From an uncultured Lachnospiraceae bacterium (GTDB lineage Bacteria > Bacillota > Clostridia > Lachnospirales > Lachnospiraceae): DNA of 35,767 nt. The position numbers were made by a program, and so were the translations under genes. The stretch spans positions 1-35,767 of the forward strand of contig CAMWLG010000033.1 of the NCBI GenBank assembly GCA_947175035.1. The letters are read 5' to 3'. Of the stretch, positions 8,204 through 17,175 are shown piece after piece. The notes under the pieces were generated by a model, which did not search any database, had not been told where the DNA came from, and was given only the letters and a program-made list of their open reading frames with translations. Within the stretch, counting starts at the first letter, position 1, and the number at the start of each line of letters is the position of its first letter.

Positions 8204-9160
8204 ATGGATAGGCTTGCGATTGTGGTTCCCTGTTATAATGAGGAGGAAGTGTTGAAAATAGCGTCCAAGGCTTTGCGAGAGGTGTTGGACGACCTTGTGC
8301 GTAAGGGGAAGATAGGGCAGGACAGTTTTATTCTATTTGTGAATGACGGCAGTAAGGATCGCACATGGGAATTGATTGAGGAAGAACATGCGGCATACCC
8401 CGGACAGGTGTTTGGAGTAAAGCTTGCGGGAAATGTAGGACATCAGTTTGCGCTGACTGCCGGTTTAATCACCGCCAAGGATATGAGTGACGTGACCGTG
8501 TCCATCGATGCGGATCTGCAGGATGACGTGGCGGTGATCGAGGAGATGATTGACAAGTTCCATGCGGGGAATGATATTGTGTATGGCGTCCGCAAGGAGC
8601 GCAAGACAGATACCTTTTTTAAGCGAACCACCGCTCAGGGGTTCTATAAGGTGATGGAGCTGATGGGCGTCAAGACGGTCTACAATCACGCGGATTTTAG
8701 ACTGATGAGCAAACGTGCTGTAGAGCATTTTTCGCAATTCAAGGAGACGAATCTTTTCCTGCGGGGCATGGTGCCTCTGATCGGCTACCAGACAGACTGC
8801 GTCTATTATGACCGCAAGGAGCGCGTGGCGGGGGAATCCAAGTATCCTTTGAAAAAAATGCTTGCGCTTGCATTTAATGGCATTTCTTCTTTTAGTGTGA
8901 AGCCGATCAGCATGATTCTCGGGCTGGGAATGTTTATTGTTTTTATTTGTGTATTGGCGGCAATTTACGCTTTGATTTCATATTTTACGGGACATGTGGT
9001 GCCGGGCTGGACATCATTGATTCTGTCCATCTGGTTTTTGGGGGGCGTGCAGCTCCTTGCAATCGGCCTGGTGGGACAGTATATCGGTAAGATTTATATC
9101 GAGGTGAAGCAGCGTCCCCGCTATAATATTGAAAAGGTTTTAACGGATGAAGAAAAATAA
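8204..9160 (+). CDS. GtrB/DPM1-like family 2 glycosyltransferase, membrane-anchored
   Basis: Enzymes of this type load a sugar from a nucleotide donor onto polyprenyl phosphate at the inner face of the membrane. The GT-A domain (about residues 1-220) has LAIVVPCYNEEEVL, FVNDGSKDRT and the metal-binding DADLQDD. Two C-terminal hydrophobic segments (about 230-255 and 270-295) match the GtrB/YkcC layout. ATG 8204 follows GAGAGGA at a rather short spacing and gives a typical MDRLAIVVPCYN start; ATG 8192 in the same frame is the alternative but has only a weak SD. Its end overlaps the next membrane protein by 14 bp, so the pair probably acts together in glycosylation of a surface polymer. The sugar is unknown. 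Confidence 0.9.
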   Translation: MDRLAIVVPCYNEEEVLKIASKALREVLDDLVRKGKIGQDSFILFVNDGSKDRTWELIEEEHAAYPGQVFGVKLAGNVGHQFALTAGLITAKDMSDVTVSIDADLQDDVAVIEEMIDKFHAGNDIVYGVRKERKTDTFFKRTTAQGFYKVMELMGVKTVYNHADFRLMSKRAVEHFSQFKETNLFLRGMVPLIGYQTDCVYYDRKERVAGESKYPLKKMLALAFNGISSFSVKPISMILGLGMFIVFICVLAAIYALISYFTGHVVPGWTSLILSIWFLGGVQLLAIGLVGQYIGKIYIEVKQRPRYNIEKVLTDEEK

Positions 9161-10688
9161 TATTCCCCAAATCCTGATATGGGGTTGTTACGCTTTGTTC
9201 GCTGGTGCCTGTCTGATTTTGACGACAATGGTGGTTGGCAGAGCATTGGGATATGGATCTTTCGCAGGCATTGCTGTGGGAATCGTCATATTGCTTGCAA
9301 TGGGGCTGCTCGTCCGTATGCTGCACAGAGTTACAGACAAAATGCAATTTCAAAAGCAGGATGAACGGAACCGATTGATTTGGCTGATATTAGAAGGGCT
9401 TTTGATTGTAGGGGGATTGATTGGAATGATTACCCTGCGCATGGCGCATCCATGGGATGTGACACAGGAGTCGGCATTTGAATTAGCCAAGATATCTCCT
9501 GACGGGTTTGAACTCAAGATGGCCCATAGGGGATATGAATTATATCTGTATCTGTTGCATGGATTCTTTTTATTTCTGGGCAATAAGGCATCTGCGGCGA
9601 TTCTTCTACAGATGGTTCTCTTGGTGGGGGCATACTTTAGTCTGTATTTTGGCATTCGTAGATTATCAGGGCCGGTGGCGGCGCTCACAGTCATGGTATT
9701 TCTTGGATTTGCGCCCTTTATGGTCACCGAGACGAGAAAGCTTTTGCCCCTTTTGATGTTTCTGATATTCTATGGACTGGCAGTCGGAGGAATTGCGGCG
9801 CTTCCGGATAGAATGAGGGGTCTGTTTAAAATATATGACAAGGTCTTTGCGGTGCTGTATTATATTTTTGTTGGCCTCCTCATGGGATTTTGCTTTTATC
9901 TGGACGTGGTGGGAATCACCCTTTTGATATTTTTGACAGGGGTGATTTGCTGCGGCAAAAGGGAAGCGGAAGATATGACGGGCAAACGTGGGATGCCGGA
10001 GGGAATCGTTTCGCCTGAGGCATATCTTGAGGCTATGGAGCAGGAATCTGTCATTTTGGGGAGCGAGGTCTTTGTGTTTGTATGCTGTCTGGTTTCGGCG
10101 GTTTTGGGATATGTTGGGGCGCATGGCATCCGAAGTATAGGGGGAGGCTCAGCGGCCGCTTCTATCTATGGACAGTTGGAGCTCTATATGCCAGGGAATG
10201 TCCGAATTCCAACAACTGTGGAGACGGGGACAGTATTTTGGGATGTGTTGCTTTTGGCGGCATTTATGTCACTTGGGGCATTTGGGTTCTGGTATAGCGG
10301 GAGGATTCGGGACAAGGCTATGTGGATGTTTGCTGCCGTGCTTTTGGCGGGGATGCAGTGTACAGGTATGACCAGTGAGGTATATTCTGACGGATTTGCC
10401 GTTTTGTATTTGTTTTGCACGGCCATAGCCGGCTGCAGTTTGACGGATTTGATGGTGGTAAAGAAGGCACCCGTGGAGACGGGAGAGATGGGGGATATGG
10501 ATATCATGGATATGGATGCACAGGACAATTTGAATATGTTGAATCAATCAAATGACAGTACTGTCGGAGGTGATGCCGCGCCTGTCATCAATTATATAGA
10601 GAATCCATTGCCTTTGCCGAAGAAGCACAAACCGAAGGTATTGGATTACGATTATGCCGTGGCGGATGATGACGACTTTGATATATGA
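9147..10688 (+). CDS. Polytopic membrane protein, probable partner of the GtrB-like transferase
   Basis: The 513-residue protein has about 10-11 hydrophobic segments spread from residue 10 to about 435, followed by a hydrophilic tail. The layout, with an acidic motif after the second or third membrane segment (RMAHPWDVTQES) facing the outside, resembles GT-C transferases that use polyprenyl-phosphate sugars, but no family signature is clear. The cytoplasmic tail is odd: a Met/Asp-rich stretch, then a Pro/Lys segment (NPLPLPKKHKPKV) and an acidic end in DDDDFDI. Translation starts inside the GtrB-like gene (14-bp overlap), and a strong terminator follows the stop, so it closes the operon. A flippase or acceptor-recognition role is equally possible. 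Confidence 0.8.
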   Translation: MKKNNIPQILIWGCYALFAGACLILTTMVVGRALGYGSFAGIAVGIVILLAMGLLVRMLHRVTDKMQFQKQDERNRLIWLILEGLLIVGGLIGMITLRMAHPWDVTQESAFELAKISPDGFELKMAHRGYELYLYLLHGFFLFLGNKASAAILLQMVLLVGAYFSLYFGIRRLSGPVAALTVMVFLGFAPFMVTETRKLLPLLMFLIFYGLAVGGIAALPDRMRGLFKIYDKVFAVLYYIFVGLLMGFCFYLDVVGITLLIFLTGVICCGKREAEDMTGKRGMPEGIVSPEAYLEAMEQESVILGSEVFVFVCCLVSAVLGYVGAHGIRSIGGGSAAASIYGQLELYMPGNVRIPTTVETGTVFWDVLLLAAFMSLGAFGFWYSGRIRDKAMWMFAAVLLAGMQCTGMTSEVYSDGFAVLYLFCTAIAGCSLTDLMVVKKAPVETGEMGDMDIMDMDAQDNLNMLNQSNDSTVGGDAAPVINYIENPLPLPKKHKPKVLDYDYAVADDDDFDI

Positions 10689-10735
10689 TTTTTTGAATAA
10701 TATTTTTTGGAAAAGCAATACTGTGAATGAGAAGG

Positions 10736-10766
10736 GACTGTGTAGGTAAAACGACACAGTCTTTTT
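10736..10766 (+). terminator. Rho-independent terminator after the glycosyltransferase pair
   Basis: A perfect 8-bp stem, GACTGTGT (10736-10743) with ACACAGTC (10754-10761), encloses a 10-base loop and is followed at once by TTTTT. It lies 47 bp after the stop of the polytopic membrane gene. Confidence 0.85.
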
Positions 10767-10773
10767 ATGCGCA

Positions 10774-10814
10774 GAGCCGCATATGGTATTTAGCTGCTTT
10801 GCAGCATGCGGCTC
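10774..10814. repeat. Two-part imperfect palindrome (nested hairpin) upstream of tepA
   Basis: An outer 9-bp stem, GAGCCGCAT (10774-10782) with ATGCGGCTC (10806-10814), contains an inner perfect hairpin, GCTGC-TTT-GCAGC (10793-10805). No T run follows, so it is not a second terminator. It is the first of several hairpins in a 266-bp gene-free gap (10689-10954) that also holds the terminator. Confidence 0.65.
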
Positions 10815-10820
10815 GCGCGG

Positions 10821-10929
10821 CGAGTAGGGGGAAGTCTTCCCTACTCGATCACATGCCCATGCAGCGGAAATATGCCGTCAAGGCGGCGCATGGGGCGCGC
10901 AGTGGGAAGATAAATCTTCCCTACTCGAT
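10821..10929. repeat. Two related hairpin repeats sharing TCTTCCCTACTCGAT
   Basis: The 15-mer TCTTCCCTACTCGAT occurs identically at 10835-10849 and 10915-10929, each time followed by a CATGC motif. In the first copy CGAGTAGGG (10821-10829) pairs with CCCTACTCG (10839-10847). In the second GGGAAGAT (10904-10911) pairs with ATCTTCCC (10914-10921), extended by AGT/ACT across one bulged base. The two look like diverged copies of one palindromic unit, as in REP- or BIME-like intergenic repeats; genome-wide copies cannot be tested here. No convincing promoter for tepA was seen in this gap. Confidence 0.6.
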
Positions 10930-10954
10930 TGCATGCAAATAGGAGGGATTCAAT

Positions 10955-11674
10955 ATGGCGGGGAAGCAGAACACAAAAAATCAAAATAATCAGAACGAAC
11001 AGGATACCAAGATTCAAAAAGAAGAGCATCAGGACGAGCGGATTGAGAAGTTGGGGCAGGTGACGCTCGGGAACAATGAGGAGCATCATGACATCCATCT
11101 TTTGTCCATCATTGGCGAGATAGAGGGACATGATAATCTGACGAACAATGCCAAGACCACGAAGTACGAGCATGTGCTGCCTCAGCTTGCGGCTATTGAG
11201 GACAGTAAGGATATCCAAGGGGTACTGGTGATTTTAAACACCATGGGTGGGGACGTGGAGGCGGGACTTGCCATTGCGGAGATGCTTGCTTCCCTAAGCA
11301 AGCCCACGGTGTCGCTGGTGTTGGGAGGAGGCCATTCTATCGGCGTGCCCATTGCGGTGAGCACGGACTATTCCTTTATTGTGCCCACGGGGACTATGGT
11401 AATTCATCCGGTGCGCATGAACGGGATGGTGATTGGCGTACCCCAGACCTTTGATTATTTTAAGCTGATTCAGGATCGGATCACGGGCTTTGTGTGCCGT
11501 CATTGTAAGATTGACAGAACTCGTCTGGAGGAACTGATGATGGAGACCGGTGTGCTGACCAAGGACGTGGGGACGATTCTGGTGGGCGAGGAAGCCGTGA
11601 AATATGGGATTATCGACGAGGTCGGCGGGATTGATAAAGCGATTGGGAAGCTTCATGAACTGATTGGAAAGTGA
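10955..11674 (+). CDS. tepA: ClpP-class serine protease, TepA-like
   Basis: This is a ClpP-fold protein of the TepA/YmfB type, reported in Bacillus as a translocation-enhancing or spore-related protease. The first 50 residues are a charged Gln/Asn/Lys/Glu-rich tail. The crotonase-like fold follows, with [18 protein letters not shown], the nucleophile serine in [11 protein letters not shown] and the histidine in [10 protein letters not shown]. The protein is 239 residues, longer than a housekeeping ClpP because of the N-terminal tail. It begins after AGGAGGG. Its position directly before spoIIIE/ftsK matches the Bacillus neighbourhood. It lacks a nearby Clp ATPase, so the partner is unknown. 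A standard ClpP is unlikely, given the sequence around the active site. Confidence 0.88.
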   Translation: MAGKQNTKNQNNQNEQDTKIQKEEHQDERIEKLGQVTLGNNEEHHDIHLLSIIGEIEGHDNLTNNAKTTKYEHVLPQLAAIEDSKDIQGVLVILNTMGGDVEAGLAIAEMLASLSKPTVSLVLGGGHSIGVPIAVSTDYSFIVPTGTMVIHPVRMNGMVIGVPQTFDYFKLIQDRITGFVCRHCKIDRTRLEELMMETGVLTKDVGTILVGEEAVKYGIIDEVGGIDKAIGKLHELIGK

Positions 11675-11700
11675 CAGTTACACAAGACGAAATTTCCATG

Positions 11701-11729
11701 GTGACAAGAGAAGAGAAAAATGGTATAAT
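11701..11729 (+). promoter_or_regulatory. Strong sigma-A promoter for the spoIIIE/ftsK gene
   Basis: GTGACA (11701-11706), a 17-base spacer and a perfect TATAAT (11724-11729) lie in the 113-bp gap between tepA and the translocase gene. The hexamers match consensus at 11 of 12 positions. It probably also drives fhs, which begins at the translocase stop. Confidence 0.75.
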
Positions 11730-11787
11730 TACCCTTTAAGAGAAGTTATTGGTGACAGAATTGAAGAACAGAGAGGTATGAAGCAGA

Positions 11788-14580
11788 ATGGCTTCTTCAT
11801 CAAATAAATCCACACAGAGAAAATCAAATTCAGGTAAGGGTGGCACCGCACGGTCTGCCGCCACAAGAAAGATAGACGAGACACAGTTACAGCAGGACAG
11901 GGAGCTTTTCCACGAGATAGGGCTGATTGCCCTGTTTATTGTGATGGTTTTGTTGTTTTTCTGTAATTTTGGCATTATCGGCCCCGTGGGCAACGGTATC
12001 AGGGATATTATGTTTGGTATTTTTGGATTTTTGGCTTATGTGACGCCGGTGTTGGCGTTTTTGCTGACAGCCTTTTGGTTTGCCAACGAGGGAAGTCCCA
12101 CGGCTATGCGTAAGATGATTGCGGGTGTTGCTTTGTATCTTATGGCGGGGATTGTCTGTGAGTTGATTGCAGGCCCCGTCACGTCTATGGAGGCCTACGA
12201 CATCAAGGAGATTTATGACAGCTGCAGCTTAGGCAGGAAGGGCGGCGGTGTGTTGGCCGGAAGCTTTGCATATTTGTTATATCACAGTCTGGAAATGATG
12301 GGTACGATCCTGGTGGTGCTGCTTTGTTCCGCGATCAGCCTGATCCTTTTGACAGAGCGTTCCCTTCTAAGCAGTATGAGAGAGGGTTCTGAGCGGTTCA
12401 GGGAGCTTTCCGCCATCGACCCGGAGAGATTGGGTGAGGAGTCAGAGCGTCGGAAGGAAGCGGCGAGACTTCGCAGGGAGGAACAGGGGAGACTTCGCGA
12501 AGAGCGCAGGAACGGGAGAGAGGAACGCGCGCGCAGAAGCGCAGAGGAGCGGCGGCTGCGGGCGGAAGAGAAGGAGAATGAGAAAATTCTCCGAATGGAG
12601 AAGAAGGTGTCCGGTGTGATGATTGATACCTCCCTCAAAAAAGGTGAGGAGAAGCATCGCAGTGACCTTCACGAGATTACTTATCAGGGAGCGCAGGAGA
12701 CGGAGAACGCAGCGCAGGGAGGGGATCAAAACCAGGTGGTTTCGCCCAGTGCGAACACGTCGGCTCCGGCATTTGATTTTGACAAAATCCGTGTGCGCAC
12801 GGCGCATCAGGTGAATCTGACAGAGGTGTTCCCTGAGGATGAGATGCAGAGCCCGGAACAGATGCATGAGGTATCCGCCATGTCTGATTGGGGGCAGGAA
12901 ATGGAGAGGGATAGAGAGAGGGACATGGAACCCCGCCAGAATCCGGTCAGCGAACACAAGGATAGCCTACTTACCCATGAGGCGGAGCAGATTCGGGTAC
13001 ATAAGGAGAAAGTCAGCGCCGTACCGCCGGCAGATAATGGCTTGTCACCCGCGCAGGAGCAGATACATAAGGACATTCAAAATACTGAGAAAAAGGCACC
13101 TAAAAAATACATGTTCCCGCCGATTTCCAGATTGCAGAAGGGTGAGTCGTCTTCCGTAGACTCCACCAATGAACTGAAGGAGACGGCGATGCGGCTGCAG
13201 CAGACCTTGAGCAATTTTGGGGTGAAGGTGACCATCACGGATATCAGCCAGGGACCCAGTGTGACCCGCTATGAACTGCAGCCCGAGCAGGGCGTGAAGG
13301 TATCCAAGATCGTGGGATTGACAGACGATATCAAGCTAAACCTTGCGGCGACGGATATCCGTATCGAAGCGCCCATCCCGGGCAAGGCGGCGATCGGTAT
13401 CGAAGTGCCTAACAAGGAGAATATGATGGTGGCTCTCAGGGATTTGTTTGAGAGCAAAGAATTCAAAGAATTTCCATCAAATATTGCCTTTGCAGTGGGA
13501 AAGGATATCGCTGGCAAGACGGTGGTGGCGGATATTGCAAAGATGCCCCATATGCTGATCGCCGGCTCCACGGGCTCCGGTAAGTCCGTCTGCATCAACA
13601 CGTTGATTATGAGCATTTTATACAAGGCGCATCCGGATGATGTGAAACTGATCATGGTGGATCCCAAGGTGGTGGAGTTGTCTGTCTATAATGGAATTCC
13701 GCATCTGCTGATTCCTGTGGTGACCGATCCCAAGAAGGCATCGGCGGCTTTGCATTGGGCGGTGTCGGAGATGGAGGATCGTTACCGGAAGTTTGCGGAT
13801 TATAATGTTCGTGACCTGAAGGGTTACAATAAGAAGTTGGAGACCATGAGGGAGAATGGGGAGGAAGATGTGCCTTCAAAGCTCCCCCAGATTGTGATTA
13901 TTGTGGACGAGCTGGCAGATTTGATGATGGTGAGCCCCGGCGAGGTGGAGGAGTCCATCTGCCGTTTGGCACAGTTGGCGAGGGCTTGCGGCATTCATTT
14001 GATCATTGCCACCCAGAGACCCAGCGTGGATGTCATCACAGGTTTGATCAAGGCAAATATGCCCAGCCGTGTGGCTTTTGCCGTGTCCAGCGGGGTGGAT
14101 TCCCGCACCATATTGGATATGGTGGGGGCGGAGAAGCTTCTGGGCAAAGGAGACATGCTTTTTTACCCGCAAGGCTATACTAAACCCGCACGTATACAGG
14201 GAGCCTTCGTGTCCGACAAGGAAGTGTCGGATGTGGTGGACTTCTTGAAAAATCAAATGATAGGCAATGTCTATGCGGAGGATATTGAAGAGAAGATTAA
14301 AAATATCGGCACATCTTCCGGAAGCGGCGGAGGCGGTGGTTCTGCCGGAGGGGACAATGGCAGGGATGAATATTTTGCGGAAGCCGGACGGTTTATCATC
14401 GACAAGGACAAGGCGTCTATTGGTATGTTACAGAGAGTCTTGAAAATTGGTTTTAACAGGGCGGCCCGCATTATGGATCAACTTTGTGAATATGGTGTTG
14501 TTGGTGAGGAGGAGGGCACGAAACCCCGCAAGGTTCTTATGAGCCTGGAACAGTTTGAACAACTGTTGGAGGAGATATAG
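11788..14580 (+). CDS. spoIIIE: FtsK/SpoIIIE-family DNA translocase
   Basis: This is a membrane-anchored hexameric motor that pumps double-stranded DNA during chromosome segregation at the division or sporulation septum. Four or more membrane segments occupy about residues 50-200. A very charged Arg/Glu-rich linker follows (about 200-300), then a variable linker to about 440 and the alpha/beta motor. The Walker A motif GSTGSGKS lies near residue 594 and Walker B ([11 protein letters not shown]) near 705. The C-terminal winged-helix gamma domain (about 865-930), which reads DNA polarity signals, is complete: [21 protein letters not shown]. The 930-residue length is longer than B. subtilis SpoIIIE, mostly in the linker. 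Whether it serves vegetative division, sporulation or both cannot be decided here. Confidence 0.96.
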   Translation: MASSSNKSTQRKSNSGKGGTARSAATRKIDETQLQQDRELFHEIGLIALFIVMVLLFFCNFGIIGPVGNGIRDIMFGIFGFLAYVTPVLAFLLTAFWFANEGSPTAMRKMIAGVALYLMAGIVCELIAGPVTSMEAYDIKEIYDSCSLGRKGGGVLAGSFAYLLYHSLEMMGTILVVLLCSAISLILLTERSLLSSMREGSERFRELSAIDPERLGEESERRKEAARLRREEQGRLREERRNGREERARRSAEERRLRAEEKENEKILRMEKKVSGVMIDTSLKKGEEKHRSDLHEITYQGAQETENAAQGGDQNQVVSPSANTSAPAFDFDKIRVRTAHQVNLTEVFPEDEMQSPEQMHEVSAMSDWGQEMERDRERDMEPRQNPVSEHKDSLLTHEAEQIRVHKEKVSAVPPADNGLSPAQEQIHKDIQNTEKKAPKKYMFPPISRLQKGESSSVDSTNELKETAMRLQQTLSNFGVKVTITDISQGPSVTRYELQPEQGVKVSKIVGLTDDIKLNLAATDIRIEAPIPGKAAIGIEVPNKENMMVALRDLFESKEFKEFPSNIAFAVGKDIAGKTVVADIAKMPHMLIAGSTGSGKSVCINTLIMSILYKAHPDDVKLIMVDPKVVELSVYNGIPHLLIPVVTDPKKASAALHWAVSEMEDRYRKFADYNVRDLKGYNKKLETMRENGEEDVPSKLPQIVIIVDELADLMMVSPGEVEESICRLAQLARACGIHLIIATQRPSVDVITGLIKANMPSRVAFAVSSGVDSRTILDMVGAEKLLGKGDMLFYPQGYTKPARIQGAFVSDKEVSDVVDFLKNQMIGNVYAEDIEEKIKNIGTSSGSGGGGGSAGGDNGRDEYFAEAGRFIIDKDKASIGMLQRVLKIGFNRAARIMDQLCEYGVVGEEEGTKPRKVLMSLEQFEQLLEEI

Positions 14581-16263
14581 ATGGGTATAAGGATGAAGAC
14601 AGATATTGAGATTGCGCAGGAGGCGGTGCTACAGCCGATTGCGGAAATCGCGGAAGAGTGTGGAATCCCGGAAGAGGAATTGGAACTCTATGGGCGATAT
14701 AAGGCAAAGCTTTCTGACGCCTGTTTAAAGAAGCTTGAGAAGAATCCTGATGGCAAATTAATCCTAGTGACTGCCATCAATCCCACTCCAGCGGGGGAGG
14801 GGAAAACTACTACCACGGTAGGGTTAGGTCAGGCGTTTGGAAAGCTTGGTAAAAAGGCAGTGATTGCTCTTCGGGAGCCTTCCCTCGGTCCCTGTTTTGG
14901 AATGAAAGGGGGTGCGGCGGGCGGCGGCATGGCGCAGGTGGTTCCCATGGAGGATTTGAATTTACATTTTACGGGGGATTTTCATGCGATTACCTCCGCC
15001 AACAATCTGTTGGCAGCTCTTTTGGATAATCATATCCAGCAGGGCAATGAGCTTGGGATAGACACAAGACAGATTGTGTGGAAGCGCTGTGAGGATATGA
15101 ATGACAGGGCTTTGCGCAATATCATAGTGGGACTTGGAGGTAAAATGGATGGCTTTGCCAGGGAGGATCACTTTATTATCACGGTAGCCAGTGAGATCAT
15201 GGCGATTTTCTGTCTCGCCGAGAACATGAAGGATTTAAAGGAGCGTTTGGCAAAAATTGTTGTGGCATACAATTATGACGGGGAACCGGTCACTGCCAAG
15301 GATTTGAAGGCTGTGGGGGCAATGGCGGCGCTGCTTCGGGATGCACTGAAACCGAATCTGATCCAAACCCTGGAGCATACTCCCGCTCTGGTGCATGGAG
15401 GACCTTTTGCAAATATCGCCCATGGATGCAACTCTGTGCGGGCGACGAAAGCCGGACTCAAATTGGCAGATTACTGTATTACGGAGGCAGGTTTTGGCGC
15501 GGACTTGGGCGCTGAAAAATTCTTTGACATCAAGTGTCGCATGGCGGGGTTAAAACCGGATGCGGTGGTGCTTGTCGCTACGGTGCGCGCGTTAAAGTAC
15601 AATGGCGGTGTAGCCAAGGCTGATTTGAATCAGGAGAATCTCAAAGCTCTGCATAAGGGGATTGTGAATCTGGAGAAACACATTGAGAATATCCAGAAGT
15701 ACGGTGTGCCGGTGGTGGTGACGCTGAATGCTTTTACCTCCGACACGGAGGCAGAACTTTCTTTTGTCAAAGATTTTTGCGAGTCCAGAGGATGTGAGTT
15801 CGCCTTGTCCGAGGTGTGGGCGAAGGGCGGCGAAGGGGGCATTGCCCTTGCGGAGAAGGTCTTGAAGACCTTGGAAGAGAAGGAGAGCCATTTTAAACCA
15901 CTCTACGGGGATGATTTATGTCTCAAAGAAAAGATACAGAAGGTTGCCTCGGAGATTTATGGGGCGGGGGGAGTGACCTACACGCCTGCAGCGTTGAAGC
16001 AGCTGAAACACTTGGAGAAGCTTGGCTATGGGAACTTTCCGGTATGCATGGCTAAGAATCAATATTCTTTGTCAGATGACCCGACACTTTTGGGACGGCC
16101 TGTGGGTTTTGAAATCAATGTGAGAGAGTTGTATGTGTCTGCGGGAGCGGGGTTTGTGGTGGTGCTTACCGGCGCGGTAATGACGATGCCGGGACTGCCC
16201 AAGGCGCCTGCCGCCTATCAGATAGATGTGGATGACGAAGGAAAAATCATTGGGTTATTCTAG
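14581..16263 (+). CDS. fhs: Formate-tetrahydrofolate ligase
   Basis: The enzyme joins formate to THF with ATP to give 10-formyl-THF, feeding purine synthesis and, in acetogens, the methyl branch of the Wood-Ljungdahl pathway. The ATP-binding loop is [17 protein letters not shown]. Further signatures are [19 protein letters not shown] and the C-terminal PGLPKAPAA. Its 560 residues are full length. The start at 14581 abuts the translocase stop with no gap; GGAGGAG at 14568-14574, inside that gene, gives 6-base spacing. ATG 14593 (MKTDIEIAQ) is a more typical N-terminus but has poor SD spacing. folD follows 51 bp later. No carbon monoxide dehydrogenase genes are in the window, so acetogenesis is not implied. 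Confidence 0.96.
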   Translation: MGIRMKTDIEIAQEAVLQPIAEIAEECGIPEEELELYGRYKAKLSDACLKKLEKNPDGKLILVTAINPTPAGEGKTTTTVGLGQAFGKLGKKAVIALREPSLGPCFGMKGGAAGGGMAQVVPMEDLNLHFTGDFHAITSANNLLAALLDNHIQQGNELGIDTRQIVWKRCEDMNDRALRNIIVGLGGKMDGFAREDHFIITVASEIMAIFCLAENMKDLKERLAKIVVAYNYDGEPVTAKDLKAVGAMAALLRDALKPNLIQTLEHTPALVHGGPFANIAHGCNSVRATKAGLKLADYCITEAGFGADLGAEKFFDIKCRMAGLKPDAVVLVATVRALKYNGGVAKADLNQENLKALHKGIVNLEKHIENIQKYGVPVVVTLNAFTSDTEAELSFVKDFCESRGCEFALSEVWAKGGEGGIALAEKVLKTLEEKESHFKPLYGDDLCLKEKIQKVASEIYGAGGVTYTPAALKQLKHLEKLGYGNFPVCMAKNQYSLSDDPTLLGRPVGFEINVRELYVSAGAGFVVVLTGAVMTMPGLPKAPAAYQIDVDDEGKIIGLF

Positions 16264-16314
16264 TGTACTGTTATAAATCAAAGTAACTATTTCAGAAGGA
16301 TTGGAGAAGAAACG

Positions 16315-17160
16315 ATGGCGAAATTAATTGACGGAAAAGCAATTTCTGCCCAGATTAAGGATGAATGTAAGGAGAAGGTTGCCAAACTTAGGGCAGAGGG
16401 TGTCGAGGTGACATTGGCAGTGATACAGGTGGGAGCGGATCCTGCTTCCACAGTTTATGTGGGCAATAAGAAAAAGGCATGTGAATATATCGGCGTCCGT
16501 TCCCTTGCCTATGAGCTGCCAGAGGAGACCACGGAAGAGGAACTCTTGGATCTTATCACAGAGTTAAATGAACGCAAAGATGTCAATGGCATCTTGGTTC
16601 AGCTTCCACTGCCAAAGCATATCAATGAGGAAAAGGTGCTTGACAGGATTGACCCGAAGAAGGATGTGGACGGTTTTCACCCGCAAAACGTGGGTGCATT
16701 GTGTATCGGGAAAACCGGATTTGTGTCCTGTACCCCGGCAGGAATCATTCAGCTGCTAAAGCGTTCGGGTATTGAGATTGCGGGCAAGGAATGCGTGGTC
16801 GTGGGACGCAGCAATATTGTTGGAAAGCCTATGGCATTGCTATTGCTTCGGGAAAATGGTACCGTGACCGTGACGCACAGCCGCACGAGGGATTTGAAAG
16901 AGGTGACAAGGCGTGCCGATATTCTGGTGGTGGCGATCGGCAAGCCCAAAATGATCACTGCGGATTATGTGAAGGAGGGTGCCGTGGTCATTGATGTGGG
17001 CATCCACCGCAACGAAAATAATAAATTGTGTGGAGACGTGGATTTTGAGAGTGTGGAGCCTCTTTGCAGTGCTATCACGCCGGTGCCTGGCGGAGTCGGG
17101 CCCATGACCATTGCCATGTTAATGAACAACTGTGTGGAGTCTGTTGCGATACAGCGATAA
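16315..17160 (+). CDS. folD: Bifunctional methylene-THF dehydrogenase / methenyl-THF cyclohydrolase
   Basis: FolD reversibly oxidises 5,10-methylene-THF to methenyl-THF with NADP+ (or NAD+) and hydrolyses it to 10-formyl-THF in the cytoplasm. Catalytic Y48 and K52 lie in YVGNKKKACEYIG with the family's Y-x3-K spacing. VQLPLPKHI and the dinucleotide-binding GRSNIVGKPMALLL are both present, and the C-terminal PVPGGVGPMTIAMLM is complete. The 281-residue length is typical. It follows fhs in the order expected for a one-carbon module. GGAGAAG precedes the ATG. No THF riboswitch was recognised in the 51-bp gap. Confidence 0.96.
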   Translation: MAKLIDGKAISAQIKDECKEKVAKLRAEGVEVTLAVIQVGADPASTVYVGNKKKACEYIGVRSLAYELPEETTEEELLDLITELNERKDVNGILVQLPLPKHINEEKVLDRIDPKKDVDGFHPQNVGALCIGKTGFVSCTPAGIIQLLKRSGIEIAGKECVVVGRSNIVGKPMALLLLRENGTVTVTHSRTRDLKEVTRRADILVVAIGKPKMITADYVKEGAVVIDVGIHRNENNKLCGDVDFESVEPLCSAITPVPGGVGPMTIAMLMNNCVESVAIQR

Positions 17161-17175
17161 GAGAGGGGACAACCT

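Noticed and set aside
14568..14592. THF or other riboswitch upstream of the folate genes
   Set aside because: fhs abuts the translocase stop and the fhs-folD gap is only 51 bp, leaving no room for a known riboswitch fold.
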